Virus record (IMG/VR): IMGVR_UViG_3300017768_000070
Coordinates: 1-26,405 of that record
Direction: 5' to 3' (one strand)
DNA: 26,405 nt
Origin: a virus
The notes beneath the pieces were generated by a model. That model made no database searches. It had not been told where the DNA came from and saw nothing but the letters and a program-made list of their open reading frames with translations. The position numbers and the translations under genes were made by a program. This document shows, one piece after another, positions 21,805 through 26,405 of the stretch (the stretch's first letter is position 1; every line of letters begins with the position of its first letter).

Positions 21805-22119
21805 TTAGTTACCGTTCACATCACGGTTAAGGTCTTTGATGTCCCACGCCTGGTCTCTAACTTTTTCTGCTAGTTCTCTATATAGATTTTCTGCCATCTC
21901 CCAAGTACCTTCTGCTCTGGATAGACGCTGTTTTAAATCTGTATTTGAGTCCTTAACAACTTTTAAGTCTCTTTGTAAGTTAGTTAATGCTGATGAATTT
22001 GCGTTTATAGTATCTGTAAGATTAATTACATATTTGATACCTGTAAATGACCCAACTAATATTGAGGCAACGACTGGTATCATTACTATGTTCTTTTTGA
22101 GTAAATCTGTTAATTGCAT
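21805..22119 (-). CDS. Membrane-anchored coiled-coil protein, 104 aa
   Basis: One membrane segment (about 11-32, IVMIPVVASILVGSFTGIKY) is followed by a periplasmic coiled coil (LTNLQRDLKVVKDSNTDLKQ, LYRELAEKVRDQAWDIKDL). This is the same topology as the 153-aa protein at 17689-18150. It has AAAAGGAA before the ATG and lies behind a late promoter at 22180. Its role is unknown; an envelope or lysis function is inferred from topology. Confidence 0.7.
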   Translation of the reverse strand: MQLTDLLKKNIVMIPVVASILVGSFTGIKYVINLTDTINANSSALTNLQRDLKVVKDSNTDLKQRLSRAEGTWEMAENLYRELAEKVRDQAWDIKDLNRDVNGN

Positions 22120-22179
22120 AAGTTCCTTTTAATGCAATTCAATATGTGATGTAGAATAATGTAGTGGTTTGTTTAGAAG

Positions 22180-22187
22180 TATTTATA
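22180..22187 (-). promoter_or_regulatory. T4-type late promoter for the 22119-21234 unit
   Basis: An exact TATAAATA on the minus strand (TTATAAATACTTC), 61 nt before the ATG at 22119 and just after the gp32 terminator. The layout separates gp32 transcription from the late unit. Confidence 0.8.
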
Positions 22188-22195
22188 AGAACAAA

Positions 22196-22214
22196 GGGGT
22201 CCAGAAAGGACCCC
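22196..22214 (-). terminator. Intrinsic terminator after gp32
   Basis: On the minus strand GGGGTCC-TTTCT-GGACCCC forms a perfect 7-bp stem, followed by TTTGTTCTT. It lies 33 nt after the gp32 stop and directly before a late promoter. Confidence 0.85.
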
Positions 22215-22246
22215 AATGCCATTAAAGTAATGTGGAAAGAGAGAGA

Positions 22247-23149
22247 TTATTCGTCTTCAGCGAGTTTTGAAAAGTAAGATAATGTATCATCATCTTCAAC
22301 GCTAGACGCCTCATTACTTTGAACCGAAGCAGCTGCTGTTGCAGGTGCTCTACTAGTAGTAGGTGGGAGGTCTATCTCACTAGCAGTCTCGGTATTCTTT
22401 GAACCAGCAACCACACGATTAAACTTCTCTTTAAGTTCATCATAAGATTTAAAATTTGCTGCTTCTAGGAATGGTTTAAGAGGATATTGTTTATTCCAGA
22501 TACCTTTGATGACTTCATCATCTGTAGTAATTGGACTAACAGCCTCAAATTCAGATTTATCGTAATTCCAGAAACCATCAACTTTTCTGATTTTCAGTTT
22601 AAAGTTTGCACCTGTCCAGAAATCAAATGGGTTAATTGGTTTTTCATCTTCAAACGCTGGCTGCATTGCTTCTGTAATCTTATCAAAAATCTTTTTACCG
22701 AATTTAAATAAGAAAACTTTGCCTTCGTTTTCAGGATGCTTAGGATCACTCACAACATAGATGTTTGAGTAGTATGATAATTTTCTTTTTCTCTTACGAG
22801 CAATTTCTTTATCACTATCTACACCTGTGTTCCATAATATAGTATTCTCTTCTGACACAGGGTCTTTCTGACCTAATGTAGTTAGAGAGTTTTCAATATA
22901 CCATCCGCCAGGTCCTTGAAAAGCGTGAGACCATACTCTTGCCCACGGCATTTCTTCTTTTTGAGGTGCTGGTAAAAATCTTAACACAGCATAACCATTA
23001 CCAGTTTTATCTAGTTCAGGTTTCCACAATCTGTCGTCTTGGTATTTGTTTTTAGTTTTAGCATTGTCCTCAGGATTGAGGTTTGCTTCTATTTGTTTCG
23101 TCAATTTGTCAAAATTACTTTGACTATTTTTTAGATTTTCAAAATCCAT
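22247..23149 (-). CDS. 32: Single-stranded DNA-binding protein gp32
   Basis: The 300-aa protein is T4 gp32-like. The core has YAVLRFLPAPQKEEMPWARV, GGWYIENSLTTLGQKDPVSE, ARKRKRKLSYYSNIYVVSDP and GKVFLFKFGKKIFDKI. The C-terminus is acidic (SSVEDDDTLSYFSKLAEDE), the region that recruits gp59, polymerase and other partners. The T4 Zn-binding Cys residues are absent; the whole protein has no Cys, a state also known in marine relatives. It has an AAGGAG site. Together with gp59 and gp33 upstream it repeats the T4 32-59-33 order. It ends in an intrinsic terminator. Confidence 0.95.
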   Translation of the reverse strand: MDFENLKNSQSNFDKLTKQIEANLNPEDNAKTKNKYQDDRLWKPELDKTGNGYAVLRFLPAPQKEEMPWARVWSHAFQGPGGWYIENSLTTLGQKDPVSEENTILWNTGVDSDKEIARKRKRKLSYYSNIYVVSDPKHPENEGKVFLFKFGKKIFDKITEAMQPAFEDEKPINPFDFWTGANFKLKIRKVDGFWNYDKSEFEAVSPITTDDEVIKGIWNKQYPLKPFLEAANFKSYDELKEKFNRVVAGSKNTETASEIDLPPTTSRAPATAAASVQSNEASSVEDDDTLSYFSKLAEDE

Positions 23150-23218
23150 AGTTTATTCTCCTTGTATGTATTTCGTATTTGTATTGTTGTATATTTGTAT
23201 GTATAATAATATATGTTA

Positions 23219-23377
23219 TTATTTATGCTTCTTTTTCCACTCATTATAACCTTTTGCCCAATTTTCTCTACATTGTTTAGGAAGTCTTCTTTCCCTATAA
23301 CAAGTTCGTAAAGTTTCAGCAGTTTTTACAATAGTATCTAAAATACCATAAACAATTTTATCAAACATAAGTCTCAT
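23219..23377 (-). CDS. Small basic protein before gp32, 52 aa
   Basis: ATG at 23377 to TAA at 23219. The product starts MRLMFDKIVYGILDTIVKTA, ends KGYNEWKKKHK and has two Cys in the middle. The first ATG lies in the -10 box of a consensus promoter; a second in-frame ATG (23368, Met4) falls about where transcription should start. Read-through transcripts from gp59 could use the first ATG with AAAGGA 14 nt upstream. Transcripts from the promoter would be leaderless and start at Met4. Function unknown. Confidence 0.6.
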   Translation of the reverse strand: MRLMFDKIVYGILDTIVKTAETLRTCYRERRLPKQCRENWAKGYNEWKKKHK

Positions 23378-23404
23378 TATACACTTTCTTTATCCTTTTG
23401 TCAA
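23376..23404 (-). promoter_or_regulatory. Consensus sigma70-type promoter before gp32 unit
   Basis: TTGACA (23404-23399), a 17-nt spacer and TATAAT (23381-23376): all 12 positions match. The TGA stop of the upstream membrane-protein gene is inside TTGACA. The predicted start is at or next to A23368, the second ATG of the 52-aa ORF. Confidence 0.9.
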
Positions 23405-23718
23405 GCACCTGTATAGGAATTTATCATACCCATAGCAAATATCACAGCCGCAACTGCATTTAACATAATTAATGCTCTATCGTGCCATAGCATACCTACT
23501 ATGAACCAACCTACAACACCTAAAAAGTGAAATACGAGGTTCAAAGGGTGTATATTAGTTGCCGTTAGAACCATTCCAGTGAGAATAATAACACTAGAAA
23601 TCCATTTAATGTACCACGATAAATCACCTTTTGGTGTTATCTTTTTAAATACTCTGGTACTATTTAATTCTTTAATCTTATCATCAAGTTTCTTCTTGTA
23701 TACTTCTGTCATACTCAA
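23401..23718 (-). CDS. Three-helix membrane protein, 105 aa
   Basis: The protein has a charged N-terminal 35 residues and three membrane helices (about 37-54, 58-77, 82-99): WISSVIILTGMVLTATNI, LVFHFLGVVGWFIVGMLWHD and LIMLNAVAAVIFAMGMI. Similar proteins are common in marine T4-like phages near gp32, from memory. No function known. It overlaps gp59 by 4 nt (ATGA). Its last codons and stop (GGT GCT TGA) form part of the gp32-unit promoter. Confidence 0.75.
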   Translation of the reverse strand: MSMTEVYKKKLDDKIKELNSTRVFKKITPKGDLSWYIKWISSVIILTGMVLTATNIHPLNLVFHFLGVVGWFIVGMLWHDRALIMLNAVAAVIFAMGMINSYTGA

Positions 23719-24320
23719 TTAAATATCTCTTTCATAATCAGTTTTGTTTCTGTTCTATTGTACCGTAAGAACGGTGCAAATTTCTTTAGTCGTTTAGCAT
23801 AGATAGGCCAAACTACTTTTTCCTCAATTTCTTTATTCCATTTTCTAGTGAATCCCAATAACTCTTCAAAGACCACAAAAGTTTCATAACATATTTGTTT
23901 AGATAGTAGAAGTTTGAAAAAGATTGGATGTTGACCTCCATTAACCACAAAAAGGTCATCAAAAGACAAGCGCTTATTATCCATATTATTCCTAATACTA
24001 TTACACTCATTCCTAAACTGATAAGTAAAACTATCTTTACGCTTCTTGTAATCAAAGTATATATCGTGGCCATCAGACTTAGCAAGATTGCCAATCCAGG
24101 CTTTATCTTGGTGTAGAAAGTTTGACACAAAGAAGTCAACTGCTTCTTCTGCGTTATATTTTTTAGAAAGTTTGTGAAAGAAGTATTTGTCATTTCGTTT
24201 TGTAAATGTTTCTAATTTGCAATTGACTTTACCTCCATATGTGATATAGTCATATGTTTCGGTAGTAAAGTGAAGTTTAATACCCAACCAAATTTTAAAT
24301 ACATCAAATCCTCCATACAT
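23715..24320 (-). CDS. 59: Helicase loader gp59
   Basis: The 201-aa protein matches T4 gp59 (217 aa), which loads gp41 helicase onto gp32-coated forks. Key segments are MYGGFDVFKIWLGIKLHFTT, KRNDKYFFHKLSKKYNAEEA, DFFVSNFLHQDKAWIGNLAK and HPIFFKLLLSKQICYETFVV. Near-identical segment order is seen in T4. It lies between gp33 and the 105-aa membrane protein, overlapping gp33 by one base, in the T4 order around gp32. The family call is firm. Confidence 0.9.
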   Translation of the reverse strand: MYGGFDVFKIWLGIKLHFTTETYDYITYGGKVNCKLETFTKRNDKYFFHKLSKKYNAEEAVDFFVSNFLHQDKAWIGNLAKSDGHDIYFDYKKRKDSFTYQFRNECNSIRNNMDNKRLSFDDLFVVNGGQHPIFFKLLLSKQICYETFVVFEELLGFTRKWNKEIEEKVVWPIYAKRLKKFAPFLRYNRTETKLIMKEIFN

Positions 24321-24529
24321 TATACAGGTAGTTCGCTTGTTTTAGGTAACAGATTTAACTTCTGACACTCTAAAGCAACCTTCTCTTTTAATGCTTTGTT
24401 AATTAATGGACCGACCGTAGCTGTGTCAATCTCTCTTTCTTCGCAATAAAGAACGATAGCATCCATATAAGATGTTTTCTTCTCTTTTTTGAAGGCTTCT
24501 ATTTCTAAACTAAATTGTTTACTATTCAT
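24320..24529 (-). CDS. 33: Late transcription coactivator gp33
   Basis: The 69-aa protein has the marine T4-like gp33 pattern: MNSKQFSLEIEAFKKEKKTS, YMDAIVLYCEEREIDTATVG, then INKALKEKVALECQKLNLLP. gp33 bridges RNA polymerase and the sliding clamp at late promoters, which fits the TATAAATA boxes in the window. It is adjacent to gp59 as in T4. The ATG lies 6 nt after the -10 of a sigma70-type promoter and has no ribosome site, so the mRNA from that promoter would be leaderless. Sequence identity to T4 gp33 is low; context supports the call. Confidence 0.8.
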   Translation of the reverse strand: MNSKQFSLEIEAFKKEKKTSYMDAIVLYCEEREIDTATVGPLINKALKEKVALECQKLNLLPKTSELPV

Positions 24530-24535
24530 ATTCTC

Positions 24536-24564
24536 ACTATACTATAACTAAAGGGGTTTGTCAA
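24536..24564 (-). promoter_or_regulatory. Sigma70-type promoter for gp33, leaderless layout
   Basis: TTGACA (24564-24559), a 17-nt spacer and TATAGT (24541-24536). The upstream gene's stop TGA is embedded in TTGACA, and GGTGCTTGACAAA is identical to the 23404 promoter. The predicted start coincides with A24529 of the gp33 ATG. Confidence 0.85.
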
Positions 24565-24833
24565 GCACCAATACCAGGTTTAATTTCATATTCTTCCATA
24601 AAATCTTTTGCGTCTTCTTCAGGCATTTCAGCACAACCTATGTTGATTACCTGTGAAGTATCACCTTCTTCTCTTAATTTGTACATAAGACCACCATATA
24701 AACCATTATGATTTTGATTAACAAAACTCATACATTCTGGTAGACTATCAAACTTATAAGCAGCGTGATGTCTAGGAAAAGTTTCTCCTTCTGCGTTCAG
24801 CAGAATTGCTACAATTAAAAATACCGTTTTCAT
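24561..24833 (-). CDS. Secreted hypothetical protein, 90 aa
   Basis: A short hydrophobic N-terminus (MKTVFLIVAILLNAEGE) looks like a signal peptide. The mature part has two Cys (LPECMSFVNQNHNG and INIGCAEMPEEDAKDF), probably a disulfide, and an acidic end. AAAGGAGAG lies 5 nt before the ATG, right at the 3' end of the tmRNA coding piece. The TGA stop overlaps the gp33 promoter. Function unknown. Confidence 0.7.
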   Translation of the reverse strand: MKTVFLIVAILLNAEGETFPRHHAAYKFDSLPECMSFVNQNHNGLYGGLMYKLREEGDTSQVINIGCAEMPEEDAKDFMEEYEIKPGIGA

Positions 24834-24899
24834 TTATCTCTCCTTTGAAAACGAGAAGTTTCTGTTGCCAAGTACCTCTCAAACTCCGTTACCTATTAA

Positions 24900-24953
24900 C
24901 TAGGCAGCAAGGGCAAAATTTGCTTCGCCATTTAAAATTGCGTTTGAGTTCGC
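24900..24953 (-). other. tmRNA tag reading frame
   Basis: From the resume codon GCG the frame encodes ANSNAILNGEANFALAA and stops at TAG. With the charging alanine the tag would be Ala plus these 17 residues. The ALAA end is the classic ClpXP/ClpAP signal. AATAGTTG just before resembles the AATAGTC upstream of the E. coli resume codon. CCTA-GTTA-A-TAGG-TAAC at the stop could form a small pseudoknot. Confidence 0.85.
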
Positions 24954-25007
24954 CAACTATTAATCTCCAATGGGTCATCTGCGTCTGTCAATCCTAACAC
25001 ACCCCCC

Positions 25008-25086
25008 ATAAAAACACTAGCGATACTTACGCCACAGATATAACCAATACTTTAACATAGCAGTTCTCCTTCTACTAGTGTGTTTA
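25008..25086 (-). other. tmRNA intervening segment with stem and 13-codon ORF
   Basis: The ends of the segment pair: ATAAACACACTAG (25087-25075) with CTAGTGTTTTTAT (25020-25008), 12 of 13 positions. This stacks on the acceptor stem, as expected before processing into two pieces. Inside, AAGGAG is followed 7 nt later by ATG (25058) and the 13-codon frame MLKYWLYLWRKYR, ending at TAG (25019-25017) in the stem. Confidence 0.7.
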
Positions 25087-25146
25087 TGGTGGAGGTGTCG
25101 GGAGTTGCACCCGAGTCCAGTCCGGTTCTTACACCACCATCAACAA

Positions 25147-25341
25147 TTAATCCTTTTTAATCTTATCGCAAGTATTCTCGTCAGCATAAAGACCAGTCTC
25201 TTTGTCGTATAACCAAACATATGAGTATGCAATGCTATTGCCTTTCTCTATACATTTCTTACCGAAAGAAACTCTTGGTTCCTTTATACTACAAGCACTT
25301 ATTAAACTTGCAATAAAAATAATACTAATCAGTTTGTACAT
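25147..25341 (-). CDS. Putative small lipoprotein, 64 aa
   Basis: The N-terminus MYKLISIIFIASLISAC is a lipoprotein signal with lipobox ISAC; Cys17 is the lipidation site. The mature part is about 47 residues with two more Cys (GKKCIEKGNSIAYSYVW, ENTCDKIKKD). AAGGAAG precedes the ATG, and the gene overlaps the 109-aa secreted protein by 17 nt. It lies just before the tmRNA acceptor piece. It might act in superinfection exclusion or as a lysis lipoprotein; not shown. Confidence 0.7.
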   Translation of the reverse strand: MYKLISIIFIASLISACSIKEPRVSFGKKCIEKGNSIAYSYVWLYDKETGLYADENTCDKIKKD

Positions 25342-25654
25342 TTACTTCCTTATAATTAAATATTCCGTACACTATGCACTTTTCTCCTTGTGCTGGTGTC
25401 TCAATAATGGCCATTAACTGACCATCTTCGTTTATCCAATGAGATATAGCATAAACTATATCACCATCTTTAGTGCCACCATTTCTTCCAAACCCAACAC
25501 TATGTGGTTTCATTTTATTTGCGTCTAAAAACTCATTCATTTGAACGGCAGTAGTACACAACATAGGTGCTTGGCTGTTATAGAATATATTGTTATCGGC
25601 ACTTACATAATTACTTGTCATCAAAAACATAATAACGAGTAATAATTTTTTCAT
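25325..25654 (-). CDS. Secreted hypothetical protein, 109 aa
   Basis: I choose the ATG at 25654 because AAAGGAAAC lies directly upstream and it opens a good signal peptide (MKKLLLVIMFLMTSNYVSA, cleavage predicted after residue 19). The mature domain has two Cys (APMLCTTAVQMNEFLD and GEKCIVYGIFNYKEV) and a central GFGRNGGTKDGDIVYAISHW. It is probably periplasmic with one disulfide. Similar Cys-paired secreted proteins occur nearby (24561-24833). Function unknown. Confidence 0.7.
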   Translation of the reverse strand: MKKLLLVIMFLMTSNYVSADNNIFYNSQAPMLCTTAVQMNEFLDANKMKPHSVGFGRNGGTKDGDIVYAISHWINEDGQLMAIIETPAQGEKCIVYGIFNYKEVNVQTD

Positions 25655-25688
25655 TGTTTCCTTTTGTTTTAGAAACAATTAATGTAAT

Positions 25689-26378
25689 TTATTTCGCTGT
25701 CTCTAACTTTTTGTTCTCGTAATATTTATAAAAGTTTTCAATTGATTCTTTCAATTGTGGTTTGTAATCTTCTGGTTTCTTAATCCACTCTTGCATAGAA
25801 CCATCTTCTCCTGCGATTAATATGACGATTTGTTCTATCGGTGTACCGAATATCTCTTCATACATAATTGCATAGGCAGTTGTCTGTAAAAAGTAATTAT
25901 CAATCCACTCTTCAATCTTTTCTTTGTTGGCAGTTTTGAAATCAATTACTGAAAGTTTGTCTCTATATTGAGCGATACAATCAACTTGACCTGCAAGTGT
26001 TAACTCTTTAGAGTACATAATCTCTTCAATCAAGTGTACATCACCAATGTTCTCTAGGTAGGGTCTCATTAACCTGAATAGACCAAGAGGTAGTACACCT
26101 CTTTCACTAGGTGTTTCACCTTTGATATAGTTCTCTACTAGATTGTGAGTTGCTTTACCACGATTTGCGGCTCTTCGCATTTCAAAGTTGGCGACATCTT
26201 CACCGATACTTTCTCGCCACTTCTTTAGACCTTCTGTTTTTCTGATACCTAAAATAGAGGTTACAGAAGGATAATTCTGTCCGTCAACTTCGTAAAAACG
26301 AACACCGTTTTGTCTACGACCTTTTGTATTAGGTAGTAGGTCTTTATTCAAGTCAACAAATTTAAATTCTTTAGCCAT
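25689..26378 (-). CDS. PD-(D/E)XK exonuclease, RecB/Cas4/MGME1-like
   Basis: The 229-aa protein has the motifs of this exonuclease group in order: His78 in RGKATHNLVENYI, Glu119 in HLIEEIMYSKEL, Asp133 in AGQVDCIAQY, Asp146 and Lys148 in SVIDFKTANKEK, and Gln165 in FLQTTAYAIMYEE. Members of the group cleave single- or double-stranded DNA ends. No Fe-S Cys cluster is seen, so it is not a typical Cas4. Marine T4-like phages carry such a gene near the replication block. AAAGGAAG precedes the ATG. The bases upstream (26380 onward) could be the end of another gene finishing at a TAATG junction. Confidence 0.88.
   Translation of the reverse strand: MAKEFKFVDLNKDLLPNTKGRRQNGVRFYEVDGQNYPSVTSILGIRKTEGLKKWRESIGEDVANFEMRRAANRGKATHNLVENYIKGETPSERGVLPLGLFRLMRPYLENIGDVHLIEEIMYSKELTLAGQVDCIAQYRDKLSVIDFKTANKEKIEEWIDNYFLQTTAYAIMYEEIFGTPIEQIVILIAGEDGSMQEWIKKPEDYKPQLKESIENFYKYYENKKLETAK
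25723..25730 (-). promoter_or_regulatory. Possible late promoter for the 25654 unit
   Basis: An exact TATAAATA on the minus strand inside the last codons of the nuclease gene, 69 nt before the ATG at 25654. It could give late expression of the secreted protein, lipoprotein and tmRNA. Confidence 0.5.
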
Positions 26379-26405
26379 TATATTCTTCCTTTAGTCATTT
26401 TAATC

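Larger units (their letters stand above)
24840..25140 (-). ncRNA. ssrA: Split, circularly permuted tmRNA (ssrA) encoded by the phage
   Basis: Transcribed leftward, an acceptor piece comes first. Its T-arm TCGGG-TGCAACT-CCCGA (25114-25098) is followed by acceptor strand CACCTCC (25097-25091) and ACCA (25090-25087). After an intervening segment the coding piece starts with GGGGGTG (25006-25000), which pairs fully with CACCTCC. The pair at position 3-70 is G-U, the alanyl-tRNA synthetase identity element. A D-arm-like GGATTGACAG follows, then AATAGTTG and a tag frame GCG AAC ... GCT GCC TAG ending Ala-Leu-Ala-Ala. Helices follow the tag. This is the two-piece order known from alphaproteobacteria and some cyanobacteria. 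The 5' end of the acceptor piece and the 3' end of the coding piece are approximate, and I could not settle the P2 helix joining the pieces. Confidence 0.9.

Noticed and set aside
23813-24193. 126-aa frame within gp59
   Set aside because: It is an out-of-frame shadow of gp59, whose own sequence matches T4 closely.
25087-25140. Stand-alone tRNA gene from the T-arm and CCA
   Set aside because: There is no anticodon arm. The upstream GGTGGTG gives only 6 of 7 pairs with CACCTCC, with a mismatch at position 3, while GGGGGTG at 25006 pairs fully with the G-U hallmark. The tmRNA explains it better.
1-26405. CRISPR array, insertion sequence or integrase/att site
   Set aside because: No regularly spaced repeats, transposase, integrase or attachment-like duplication are seen.

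Overview
The window is an AT-rich segment (about one third G+C by eye) of a T4-superfamily contractile-tailed marine phage. The virion genes are T4-type and tightly packed, many with TAATG or ATGA junctions. T4-type late promoters (TATAAATA) stand before several morphogenesis genes. The gene forms resemble those of marine cyanophages and pelagiphages. No photosynthesis gene is present. A split, circularly permuted tmRNA and an IscU carrying the HscA-binding LPPVK motif fit a marine alphaproteobacterial host such as SAR11 best. A marine cyanobacterium cannot be excluded, because permuted tmRNA and glutamine riboswitches also occur there.

Layout, with most genes on the minus strand and transcribed right to left. 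26378-24561: a PD-(D/E)XK nuclease, small secreted proteins and lipoproteins, a tmRNA, then 24529-22247: gp33, gp59, a membrane protein, a 52-aa ORF and gp32, which is the T4 replication/late-transcription block. 22119-18179: an envelope protein pair, a conserved structural protein, IscU, gp54, gp26 and a gp51-like frame reached by a likely -1 frameshift. 18150-16582: four small envelope proteins. 16571-9868: tape measure, gp48, gp53, gp27-like and gp5 (baseplate hub and tube), with head-completion gp4 on the opposite strand. 9680-5979: accessory genes, including a late-promoter/glutamine-riboswitch unit, an A-type Fe-S carrier, a 2OG-Fe(II) oxygenase, an Nfu-type protein and a plus-strand run of small genes under a sigma70-type promoter. 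5971-1: a lipoprotein, small genes, PAAR spike tip, gp25, gp6 and a large structural protein that runs off the left edge.

Together the genes build the baseplate, hub and tail tube, supply ssDNA binding, helicase loading and late-transcription coactivation, and add host-modulating functions: Fe-S cluster scaffold and carriers, a glutamine-sensing RNA and a ribosome-rescue RNA. The strongest unusual signals are the phage tmRNA (24840-25140), the slippery heptamer plus stem-loop joining gp26 to gp51 (18351-18388), the glutamine riboswitch directly behind a late promoter (9136-9202), and promoters placed so that gp33 and the ORF before gp32 would be leaderless.
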